From Pukyongia salina (GTDB lineage: Bacteria > Bacteroidota > Bacteroidia > Flavobacteriales > Flavobacteriaceae): 64,000 nt of DNA. The DNA lies in the NCBI RefSeq assembly GCF_002966125.1, contig NZ_CP027062.1, forward strand, positions 2,356,001 to 2,420,000. Direction: 5' to 3'. A model generated the notes under the pieces. It was not told the DNA's origin. It made no database searches and was given only the letters and a program-made list of their open reading frames with translations. This document shows, piece by piece, positions 36,565 to 43,418 of this stretch (position 1 is the stretch's first letter; every line of letters starts with the position of its first letter). The position numbers and the translations under genes are program-made.

Positions 36565-37743
36565 ATGAAATCGAAGTCACCCGGTGTGAATACAATTTGC
36601 ACCCACGTAGGAGAACTAAAAGATGAGCAATATAAGGGAGCTATCTCGCCTTTGTATATGTCGAGTTCGTACGCCTATGAGAATGTGGATGTAAAGCGTT
36701 ATCCCAGATATTTCAACACGCCAAACCAGGAAGGTCTGGCTAAAAAGGTGGCGGCTTTAGAACATTGTGAAGCCGGACTTATATTTGGTAGTGGAATGGC
36801 GGCAATTAGTCATACTATGCTGGCATTTTTACGGCAGGGAGATCATGTGGTGGTTCAGAAAACTATTTATGGAGGAGCCTATAATTTTATGGTCGAAGAA
36901 CTTCCTAAATACGGAATTAGTTTCGACTTTACGGATGGTTTTACAGAAACCGACTTCAGAAATAAAATAAAACCAAACACAAAAGTAATCTATGTGGAAA
37001 CTCCGTCCAATCCACTAATGTTGATCACCGATCTGGAAATGATCTCCAGGCTGGCTAAGGAATATAGGCTCGTATCTATGATCGATAATACCTTTGCCAC
37101 ACCAATAAATCAGACGCCTGCCGATTTCGGGATCGATATTATGATCCACAGTGCGACCAAGTATATGGGAGGCCATAGTGATATTTGTGCAGGAGCGGTG
37201 GCCGCTTCAGAAGAACATATAAAAAAGATCTGGAATGTAGGGAAGAACCTGGGAGGGAGTTTAAGTGATTATACGGTTTGGTTACTGGAAAGAAGTATGA
37301 AGACTATGGGAATTCGGGTTAAGGCACATAACCGGAATGCCCGAAAAATAGCGAGGTGGTTGAACGATCATGAATTAGTACAAAAAGTATATTATCCCGG
37401 ATTGAAGGAACACCCGGACCATGAGCTCGCAAAGAAGCAGATGAAGGGTTATACCGGGATGCTTTCTTTCGAATTAGTATCTGGAGTAGATCCCAATAAA
37501 TTCATGGAATCCCTTTCAATGATCAAGCAATCTATGAGTTTAGCCGGGGTGGAATCCACTATCCTGTCTCCGGCAAAGACTTCGCACGCATTATTGAGTG
37601 CAGAAGAAAGAGAACGCCAGGGGATTTCGGATGGTTTATTGCGATTTTCGATAGGTATTGAAAATAAAAACGACCTAATTGCCGATCTGGAACATGCTTT
37701 TAGGGAAGTTTCCAAGAATCGGTTACAAAAATCACTTGTATGA
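36565..37743 (+). CDS. Cys/Met metabolism PLP-dependent enzyme
   Basis: 392 aa, fold-type I. The PLP Lys lies in HSATKYMGGHSDICAGAV; other motifs are FGSGMAAISHTML, YVETPSNPLM, MIDNTFATP and a C-terminal SLSMIKQSMSLAGVESTI. It fits cystathionine gamma-synthase, cystathionine lyase or methionine gamma-lyase, which cannot be separated by reading. Its end overlaps bshB1 by 4 nt (ATGA), so it may supply thiol metabolism linked to bacillithiol. Confidence 0.88.
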   Translation: MKSKSPGVNTICTHVGELKDEQYKGAISPLYMSSSYAYENVDVKRYPRYFNTPNQEGLAKKVAALEHCEAGLIFGSGMAAISHTMLAFLRQGDHVVVQKTIYGGAYNFMVEELPKYGISFDFTDGFTETDFRNKIKPNTKVIYVETPSNPLMLITDLEMISRLAKEYRLVSMIDNTFATPINQTPADFGIDIMIHSATKYMGGHSDICAGAVAASEEHIKKIWNVGKNLGGSLSDYTVWLLERSMKTMGIRVKAHNRNARKIARWLNDHELVQKVYYPGLKEHPDHELAKKQMKGYTGMLSFELVSGVDPNKFMESLSMIKQSMSLAGVESTILSPAKTSHALLSAEERERQGISDGLLRFSIGIENKNDLIADLEHAFREVSKNRLQKSLV

Positions 37744-38456
37744 AACTAGACATATTAGCGATTGGGGCTCATCCGGATGATGTTGAAATGAGTTGTGGGG
37801 CCACCATCGCCAAGGAGATAGCAGCGGGAAAAGTTGTGGGAATATTAGACCTTACCCGAGGTGAATTAGGTACGCGTGGAAGTGCCGAGATAAGGAGTAA
37901 GGAGGCCAAAGAAGCGGCTAGGATACTAGGAGTAGAGGTTCGTGAGAATTTAGGTCTTTCAGATGGGTTTTTTCAGAATACCAAAGAGGCGCAGTTAGCA
38001 GTAATAAGGATGATTAGAAAGTATCGTCCGGAGGTTGTATTGTGTAATGCGGTTGAGGACCGGCATATCGATCATGGAAAGGGAAGCAAGTTAAGTAGTG
38101 ATGCCTGTTTTTTGAGCGGTCTCCGTAGAATTGAGACCGAATTAGATGGTGAATCTCAGCAGGCATGGCGACCAAGGCATGTCTATCATTATATACAATG
38201 GAAGGAACTTGAGCCCGACTTTGTGGTGGATGTAAGTGGTTATATGGATAAGAAACTGGAAGCTGTGTTTGCGTATCGGAGTCAGTTTTACGACGAAAAT
38301 TCGAAAGAACCCGAAACTCCCATCTCGAGTAAAAATGCTACAGAAAGTCTTAGGTATCGAAACCGAAATCTAGGAAGGCTTATAGGGACTGAATATGGAG
38401 AAGGATTTACCGTAGAGCGTTATACGGCGGTAAATTCGGTATTCGATCTTATTTAA
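37740..38456 (+). CDS. bshB1: Bacillithiol biosynthesis deacetylase BshB1
   Basis: 238 aa, LmbE/PIG-L fold. Zn site AHPDDVEMSCGATIA and later DRHIDHGKGS; also LDLTRGELGTRGS typical of BshB1. It removes the acetyl group from GlcNAc-malate to make GlcN-malate, the Cys acceptor for bacillithiol, in the cytoplasm. Translation is coupled to the upstream PLP enzyme. Confidence 0.92.
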   Translation: MKLDILAIGAHPDDVEMSCGATIAKEIAAGKVVGILDLTRGELGTRGSAEIRSKEAKEAARILGVEVRENLGLSDGFFQNTKEAQLAVIRMIRKYRPEVVLCNAVEDRHIDHGKGSKLSSDACFLSGLRRIETELDGESQQAWRPRHVYHYIQWKELEPDFVVDVSGYMDKKLEAVFAYRSQFYDENSKEPETPISSKNATESLRYRNRNLGRLIGTEYGEGFTVERYTAVNSVFDLI

Positions 38457-38471
38457 AATTTAAATAATAGT

Positions 38472-38503
38472 ATTGCGGAAGCAGGGGAAAAGATTTATAT
38501 TTG
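38472..38503 (+). promoter_or_regulatory. Promoter of tRNA-His
   Basis: ATTG (38472-38475), 20 nt, then TATATTTG (38496-38503), an exact -7 match. Transcription would begin near 38510, about 20 nt before the tRNA. Confidence 0.55.
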
Positions 38504-38531
38504 CCTCCGCTTTTATCATAAAAAGCAAATG

Positions 38532-38605
38532 GTGGTTGTAGCTCAGCTGGTTAGAGCGCTGGATTGTGGTTCCAGAGGTCGCCGGTTCGAACCCGGTCTT
38601 CCACC
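38532..38605 (+). tRNA. tRNA-His (GTG)
   Basis: A full cloverleaf is readable: D arm GCTC...GAGC, anticodon stem CTGGA/TCCAG with loop TTGTGGT (anticodon GTG), T arm with GTTCGAAC. The base before position 1 is G (38531), the expected extra 5' G facing discriminator C at 38605. CCA is not encoded. Acceptor positions 5 and 6 face T at 67 and 68, giving two U-U oppositions. Confidence 0.95.
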
Positions 38606-38609
38606 CGTT

Positions 38610-38641
38610 AAAGCCTTCAGCGTAAGTTGAGGGCTTTTTTT
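38610..38641 (+). terminator. Terminator of tRNA-His
   Basis: A 10-bp stem (AAAGCCTTCA with TGAGGGCTTT, one wobble, 8-nt loop) ends in a run of seven T. It starts 5 nt after the tRNA. Confidence 0.88.
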
Positions 38642-38686
38642 GTGGATAATGAGAAAATGAAAAGAATTATTGTAAAGGAACTGATC

Positions 38687-38857
38687 TTATTTCAGCCGGT
38701 CCTTGAGGAAAAGTTTAACGATAAGTTTTTCCCATAGGTTTTTAGGGGTTAGTTGAATTCCCATATATCGTAAATTTTCCGCTTTGTTTATTGCAGTAAG
38801 GGCAAGTATGATGAGTACTACTATAGTTAGTATTAATGTGAAAATCAACCAATTCAT
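38687..38857 (-). CDS. Possible small single-pass membrane protein, 56 aa
   Basis: A complete ATG-to-TAA frame. An N-terminal membrane helix (MNWLIFTLILTIVVLIILAL) is followed by a basic amphipathic tail (INKAENLRYMGIQLTP, then KLIVKLFLKDRLK). The hydrophobic-then-basic layout is unlike random frames, but no promoter is evident and I do not recognise the family. It lies just past the minus-strand terminator at 38891-38923, so readthrough could express it. Function unknown. Confidence 0.45.
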   Translation of the reverse strand: MNWLIFTLILTIVVLIILALTAINKAENLRYMGIQLTPKNLWEKLIVKLFLKDRLK

Positions 38858-38890
38858 AGGATCAATTTAATTTTGTTGAGGTTTTTGAAT

Positions 38891-38923
38891 AAAAAATTTT
38901 CCCGGGAGTTATCCCGGGAAAAT
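38891..38923 (-). terminator. Strong minus-strand intrinsic terminator without an adjacent gene
   Basis: A perfect 12-bp stem (38896-38907 with 38912-38923, loop GTTA on plus) is followed on the minus strand by six T. No coding frame of useful length ends just upstream of it, which implies a non-coding transcript or a very short one. Confidence 0.8.
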
Positions 38924-39137
38924 AGAATGTTGACCTATCAATAAGTAACCTCTTAACATGTTTAATTAATTATGATCAACAAACATTCACTGATTAGTTA
39001 GGATTATTGTAATAACAAATGAGAAACATAAAATCCAAAAGTTCAGTTTTGTTATAAATTAATATTAGTAATGGGTTGGATATGAGAGCAGATTCGTCAT
39101 GAAAATCCACTCTCAGATTCTTTTAATTATGTCCGGC
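38891..39137 (-). ncRNA. Candidate small non-coding RNA
   Basis: The transcript would start near 39137 after a TAGGTTTG -7 element (39144-39151, minus strand; the -33 box is poor) and end at the terminator above, about 250 nt. It holds a 12-bp hairpin (39083-39094 with 39104-39115) whose G-U pairs form only in the minus-strand RNA, pointing to that strand. No open frame over about 12 codons was seen. It might instead be a leader for the 56-aa gene. Confidence 0.4.
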
Positions 39138-39459
39138 TTGGTGCAAACCTAAAAATTACCTATTAAAAGCGCGAGGGACATATCATTGATCTAAGGGATC
39201 AGATGATGTATTTTAAAAGAACGTTATCCAACTTATTGTCGAGAATTAAATAATTTAAATTCTATCGTGCTCTTTCCACATATTCAATTGAAAAATACTG
39301 GCTTGAACAAATTGTGTTGTTGGGTATTTGTTCAAATTCTGAGAACAGAATTAAGATGAAAGAGAACCGTAATTTTCCAAGGTGGACTGACGAACCTAAC
39401 TCTTAATTTTCGACTGTTGAAAGATACTATTGCGGGACAAGCTCACCTAAAAACAATCA

Positions 39460-39508
39460 TCTACATTTCATCTATATAGACTCTATATTAGCTCTACATA
39501 TTTCTAAT
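39460..39508. repeat. TCTAYA direct repeats with an 11-bp period
   Basis: TCTACA, TCTATA, TCTATA and TCTACA begin at 39460, 39471, 39482 and 39493, each exactly 11 bp apart; a degenerate fifth copy (TCTAAT) starts at 39503. One-turn spacing suggests head-to-tail protein binding. No clear promoter was found on either side. Confidence 0.6.
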
Positions 39509-39739
39509 TTCACAGTTTCTTAATGCAGTAAACATGAATTTGTGTTAGGATTATGCTAAGATTGGATTGGTCCATTTAATAACCACTTGTGAATTAAGGC
39601 TTCATATAATTATTAAGAAGAAATACAACTAATTTACCAGTATTACCTCTTGGTGAGATTTTGGTTTTACTCTTAAAGCAAGATGATTTTGATCAATTAT
39701 TTGGTAAGGGAGGGTTTGACTATAGGTTTATTAAAAGTA

Positions 39740-39772
39740 CCTCCCCCTAAATCTAGTAGAAAAAGGGGGAGG
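39740..39772 (-). terminator. Possible terminator of the 140-aa gene
   Basis: A 9-bp GC-rich stem (39740-39748 with 39764-39772, 15-nt loop) lies 114 nt after the minus-strand stop at 39886. The T-run behind it is short, so termination is uncertain. Confidence 0.35.
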
Positions 39773-39885
39773 AGTCAAATTACCAGTACGTTTGCCAAAA
39801 TTAGGCACAGATGGCAAGGAATATCGCAAGGTTATTGACTTGTGGGGATATCCATTCATCATCGTGCTCATTACATGAGGTTGAA

Positions 39886-40308
39886 TCAGGTACCGTAATT
39901 AGCTACATAAGCAGGCGAATTGAAAAGCCGAATCTGATTTTTGCTTAGTTTCCAGCGATCGTATAAAGTGTCTATTTTATCGCAAAGTTGTTTTACCAAT
40001 CGATCCCTGGTTTGTCTTAAGGAGACGTAGTTGACAGGTTGATCCAATTGAAACTCCAACAGATCTTTAGGAGTACCTGAACAAAAAATTCGATCCAGAT
40101 ATAATTTGGTTTTATGTTCAATGTACTGATCAAGGTCATTGGCCTCGTTAATCATATAAATAAATACGGTGTCCATATGCGAGGAACTGTTATTCATCCT
40201 AATAAAACGTTCTAACCTGCAATAATCCACATCGGGATACTTTTCTATTAGAATTTTTGATAAAAACAGGCCATGAGCAGCATGGGAATCAATCAAAACA
40301 ATTTTCAT
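39886..40308 (-). CDS. Hypothetical protein, 140 aa
   Basis: I do not recognise this protein. It begins MKIVLIDSHAAHGLFLSKIL, a hydrophobic strand and helix reminiscent of the first beta-alpha unit of a receiver-like or Rossmann fold, but no phospho-acceptor Asp pattern follows. It ends with basic helices (QTRDRLVKQLCDKI). No signal peptide or membrane helix. It sits downstream of the 90-aa gene on the same strand with a strong RNA hairpin between them. Confidence 0.6.
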   Translation of the reverse strand: MKIVLIDSHAAHGLFLSKILIEKYPDVDYCRLERFIRMNNSSSHMDTVFIYMINEANDLDQYIEHKTKLYLDRIFCSGTPKDLLEFQLDQPVNYVSLRQTRDRLVKQLCDKIDTLYDRWKLSKNQIRLFNSPAYVANYGT

Positions 40309-40393
40309 AGTCTATTATTTTAGTTAAATATTGTGGCTTGTTGTTTACATGCCACATTTTTTTACCAAAGTTCAAATTAGATCAGTGATCCTT

Positions 40394-40440
40394 GTAACCA
40401 CCGGTATGAAGTGGGGCGACTACTTACATACCGGTATTAC
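40394..40440. other. Strong extended RNA hairpin between two small genes
   Basis: Nested complementarity: GTAA/TTAC, then ACCGGTATG (40400-40408) with CATACCGGT (40427-40435), then AAGT/ACTT, closing a 9-nt loop GGGGCGACT. No T-run follows on either strand, so it is not a standard terminator. It lies about 32 nt past the 40472 stop and 86 nt before the 40308 start on the minus strand. Confidence 0.6.
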
Positions 40441-40471
40441 AATTGCGGGGCAAAACAGGATGATCTAATTT

Positions 40472-40744
40472 TCATGAGGTGCATTTAATTATGGTTTTTA
40501 CGTCACTTGATAGTTGAACAAAGTATTTACCGGAAGCGAAATCATCGAGAGAAAATCCAGGAGACTTTCCCGACTCAAAAACATCTATGATCTCGATTAT
40601 ATTTTCGCTGTCATCGATAATGGCTAATTGTGAGGAGTTAATAACTACTGCACTAAGAAAGCTTGTACTTCTTATGGGGTTTAAGTTTGTTTCAGGGCGT
40701 TTTAATCTTGTGTGATACACAGGTTCTAGTTGTAGAGTTGACAT
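40472..40744 (-). CDS. Small protein resembling a T9SS sorting domain without signal peptide
   Basis: 90 aa. The C-terminal half (LAIIDDSENIIEIIDV, then FSLDDFASGKYFVQLSS, then a final strand) looks like a type A sorting domain, where SGxYxV precedes the last strand. There is no signal peptide and no cargo domain, so it cannot follow the normal T9SS route. It could be a remnant or a cytoplasmic relative. It has the best promoter of this region directly upstream. Confidence 0.6.
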   Translation of the reverse strand: MSTLQLEPVYHTRLKRPETNLNPIRSTSFLSAVVINSSQLAIIDDSENIIEIIDVFESGKSPGFSLDDFASGKYFVQLSSDVKTIIKCTS

Positions 40745-40775
40745 AACTATTGGCTTTAGTTGATTTTTCCTGTCA

Positions 40776-40807
40776 CAAACATAGTTGGCAACCTATTACC
40801 AATCAAA
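40776..40807 (-). promoter_or_regulatory. Promoter of the 90-aa gene
   Basis: On the minus strand TTTG (40807-40804), 20 nt, then TATGTTTG (40783-40776): both elements match the Bacteroidota consensus. The start would be near 40769, about 25 nt before the ATG at 40744. Confidence 0.65.
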
Positions 40808-40816
40808 AAAAGCATA

Positions 40817-40855
40817 TATACAACACCTATACACCGCTTATACATTATATAGACT
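40817..40855. repeat. TATACA direct repeats, 11-bp period, upstream of a promoter
   Basis: Perfect TATACA copies begin at 40817, 40828 and 40839; a weaker TAGACT follows at 40850. They start 10 bp upstream of the -33 element of the 90-aa gene, about -48 to -85 from its predicted start, where activators usually bind. Confidence 0.65.
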
Positions 40856-41005
40856 AAATCATTATATCTGTAAATAATGTCACATTTATAAAGGGGTCGG
40901 AAGAAAATTTAAATACAGAATTATCACATTATTTTTAGCTAATATGCTATTTAAACGGAACCAATATTCTAAAAAGTGAAGCAGTTGAAAACTAATCTAT
41001 GCCAT

Positions 41006-41045
41006 CAAATAAAAAAGGGCCGTTTTTTAATTAGTTAAACGGCCC
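41006..41045 (-). terminator. Minus-strand intrinsic terminator
   Basis: A perfect 9-bp GC-rich stem (41017-41025 with 41037-41045) runs directly into six T on the minus strand. It is about 370 nt past the nearest minus-strand stop, so it probably ends a separate or extended transcript. Confidence 0.78.
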
Positions 41046-41182
41046 ATAACACTTCCAATATGGAAAAATCATGCTCAATAATAACAAATAACACTGGCTA
41101 ACCAGGTACATGTATCAACACGAACTAGTGGAAGTGAATCTAAAATAAGAGCTTACACTACTTGGTGGCTTTGCTAGAAACC

Positions 41183-41219
41183 AAAAAAATCTGAAACCCA
41201 CCTTTATCTAGGTGGATTT
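41183..41219 (-). terminator. Minus-strand terminator of the regulator gene
   Basis: A 10-bp stem (41194-41203 with 41210-41219) with one G-U pair that forms only on the minus strand; seven T follow after 4 nt. It lies about 200 nt past the stop at 41417. Confidence 0.6.
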
Positions 41220-41416
41220 CCAACATGATAACAATGAGGCATATAATGTATGCCACGTTCAATATTAAACTATAGGCAAGCTAAGCCCTTTTAATGATTT
41301 AGTATTGTGAAGAGTATTCGTTATTCCTATACGTAGATTACATAAACCATCTACTAATTTAGAGATCTATGACGTAAAATGTTGATAATAAAATAAAAGG
41401 AGGTTGTTTTAAACGA

Positions 41417-43087
41417 TCACAAGCTTTTGATAAAGCCATCCAGATCGTCATCCGCAGACAAGCCTAATTGATGGCGTAATCTAGATCTGTTTTGATACAC
41501 AGAAGTAAGTACGATGTTCTGCATCATGGCGATTTCTGAATTATCTATTCCCAATCGGATTAGCGAGCATAGTTTTATTTCAGATTTGGTAAGATGTGGA
41601 AATTGAGTTTTTAGTTTCTGATAAAATTCATTACTTAGATGATGTACCCGATCATTAAAGGCAATGATGGACTTTTCAGCCTTTACCTTATTAAAAATCT
41701 CGGTTTCTAGGTGTTCGAAGGCTTTATTTTTATCTCTGCCGGTACATTTCTTGATATATTCAATTTGAACGAGTAATTCTTTTGCCCACTTTTGATTATA
41801 TGAAATGTTTAAAGCAAAATCTATGAGATCTTGTTTCTTAGCATCAATTTCGGAAGCAAGAAGTTGATTTTTAAGTTGCTCGTTATTAGCTTTTTCTTCC
41901 TCCAGGATCCTGGCAGATCTGGCTTGGCGAACGCTATGCCTAAACCTTGAAATAAGAGTGAATATCAATAAGCCAAGAGACCCTAAAATTAAGAGTAAAA
42001 GCCAATAGATTAATCGACTTCGTTCTTGTTGTTCTAACCTCAGTTGCTTTTCCTGTAAATAAAAATTTCTTGATCTTTCCAGAGCAATATCCTTTAATCT
42101 CGAGAAATAACTAAACTTTATGTCCTTATTTACATTAGCAACACTATCTATTAGGGAGTGTGCTTTGGTAGCATAACCGTACGACTTTTCATAATTCCCT
42201 TTTATTAGATAGTAGTCCTCCCAGGTTCGAGCCAACAGGATCTCATTCTGCTCTTTATTGTAATACGCTCCAAGTGAGTCCATCTTTTTTTCTATATTGG
42301 GTAAAAACGCTCCTGCAAATTCCAGATTTCCCATTTTAATTTCTGCTCCGGCCCATTGTATTCCGGAGCGCATCCAACGTTCCTCATCAAAATATTTCTG
42401 ATAAAACTCAAAGTTTTCTAAGAAAAGATCCCTGGCCTTGGTGTATTCTTTTCGCTCCATATGAATTAGGGCTATATTATCGTACATACTACCCTGTAAT
42501 ATTTCATAGCCATCATACTTATCTTTTGGAAAAGAATACACTTTCTTAAAGTAACTCATGGCCAGATCGTATTCCTTAAAATATGTAAAGAAATAGATTC
42601 CTGCATTGTTGTAGGCGGAGAGTTTGAATGGATGCGTGGGTTGTTCCTCGTAATAGTTTATTAGCTCTCGGTTGATGCGTTTTAGACTATCCAGATCATT
42701 TTTTTCAATGTAGGCATCAGACATCAGTTTATAAATTATCGTCACATAGGGGTAATATTTTAATTTTTTGGCAAATGGCAATCCTTTCTTACCCGTTTGC
42801 AGGACCATATCGTATTGATGATTATCGGCAAACCCTTGTATAAAGATCAAATAAAACGTATTGAGAAGTGTATCATTGGTGACCCCTTTCAGTAAGTCGA
42901 GCCCTTTATAATAATCCATCACATCCGGCGGATTTTCTCTATTATAGTCTTTTTGAAAGGTTTCCGATAAGAAGGTTTCGAATTGCTGGTTGATCTTATC
43001 TGTATTCTGCGCTAAAACATCGCCCGAAACATGAGAAAAGCCTAATACTAGTAAGCATGATAAAATTAATTGCCTTTTAAACATCAT
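41417..43087 (-). CDS. Membrane-anchored TPR regulator with C-terminal LuxR-like HTH
   Basis: 556 aa. Signal peptide (about 1-27), a periplasmic helical TPR region (about 40-340, e.g. YDNIALIHMERKEYTKARDLF), one transmembrane helix (about 352-374), a coiled coil (about 375-440), and a C-terminal helix-turn-helix of LuxR type (FPHLTKSEIKLCSLIRLGI, then IAMMQNIVLTSVYQNRSRLR). This is the one-component TPR-HTH architecture common in Bacteroidota: periplasmic sensing, cytoplasmic DNA binding. It is a close paralog of the next gene upstream, strongest in the cytoplasmic half. Ligand and targets unknown. Confidence 0.87.
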   Translation of the reverse strand: MMFKRQLILSCLLVLGFSHVSGDVLAQNTDKINQQFETFLSETFQKDYNRENPPDVMDYYKGLDLLKGVTNDTLLNTFYLIFIQGFADNHQYDMVLQTGKKGLPFAKKLKYYPYVTIIYKLMSDAYIEKNDLDSLKRINRELINYYEEQPTHPFKLSAYNNAGIYFFTYFKEYDLAMSYFKKVYSFPKDKYDGYEILQGSMYDNIALIHMERKEYTKARDLFLENFEFYQKYFDEERWMRSGIQWAGAEIKMGNLEFAGAFLPNIEKKMDSLGAYYNKEQNEILLARTWEDYYLIKGNYEKSYGYATKAHSLIDSVANVNKDIKFSYFSRLKDIALERSRNFYLQEKQLRLEQQERSRLIYWLLLLILGSLGLLIFTLISRFRHSVRQARSARILEEEKANNEQLKNQLLASEIDAKKQDLIDFALNISYNQKWAKELLVQIEYIKKCTGRDKNKAFEHLETEIFNKVKAEKSIIAFNDRVHHLSNEFYQKLKTQFPHLTKSEIKLCSLIRLGIDNSEIAMMQNIVLTSVYQNRSRLRHQLGLSADDDLDGFIKSL

Positions 43088-43156
43088 TTTGTGTTAATAG
43101 AAACTAAGCAAAGTACCATATGTTCTTATTTCATGAATTCGGGGATATTCAGTTAA

Positions 43157-43164
43157 CAAATGTA
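43157..43164 (-). promoter_or_regulatory. Candidate -7 element of the 556-aa regulator
   Basis: TACATTTG on the minus strand fits TAnnTTTG exactly. The -33 position has no good TTTG, so the promoter may need an activator. It would give a leader of about 60 nt. Confidence 0.4.
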
Positions 43165-43220
43165 AATATGCTGGTTCGACTAAGGTAGTAATCATTACGG
43201 GCCATACATAAATTTGGATA

Positions 43221-43237
43221 TATACTATTCATATACA
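43221..43237. repeat. Two TATACW units 11 bp apart
   Basis: TATACT (43221) and TATACA (43232) show the same 11-bp step as the block at 40817. They begin 57 bp from the -7 candidate, against 34 bp in the 40.8 kb block; the difference is about two helical turns. Confidence 0.4.
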
Positions 43238-43418
43238 AGTATGGGTTTAGGAATTAGAAAGCCAATAGTATCAGGCATTTAACCGAAATTAAAAAATCGG
43301 AATAAAGGCGTATAAAATCGGATTAGAACTCGAGATTCGCTTCTTTATTTGCAAGAATACAATTACGTCAGGAATAAGAATAATAAGGAAGTACTCGGTA
43401 GATTCACTAAAAAGTAAA

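Larger units (their letters stand above)
39152..39885. other. Gene-poor AT-rich stretch
   Basis: No convincing gene. It contains the 11-bp repeats at 39460-39508, a 9-bp hairpin at 39740-39772, and a 47-codon plus-strand frame without start (39735-39878). That frame reads as protein-like (e.g. VKLPVRLPKLGTDGKEYRKV) and may be a remnant of a lost gene. Confidence 0.5.
40856..41416. other. Non-coding stretch with two minus-strand terminators
   Basis: No gene longer than about 26 codons. It holds the 3' region of the 41417 regulator gene, a small hairpin GGCATA/TATGCC near 41234-41250 and the two terminators listed separately. The segment between them (41046-41182) could be a short independent RNA or part of a long 3' UTR. 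Confidence 0.5.
43088..43418. other. Intergenic region between the two paralogous regulators
   Basis: No gene seen. It includes a -7 candidate at 43157-43164 for the downstream gene and two TATACT/TATACA units 11 bp apart (43221, 43232). No convincing terminator for the upstream paralog was found. Confidence 0.5.
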
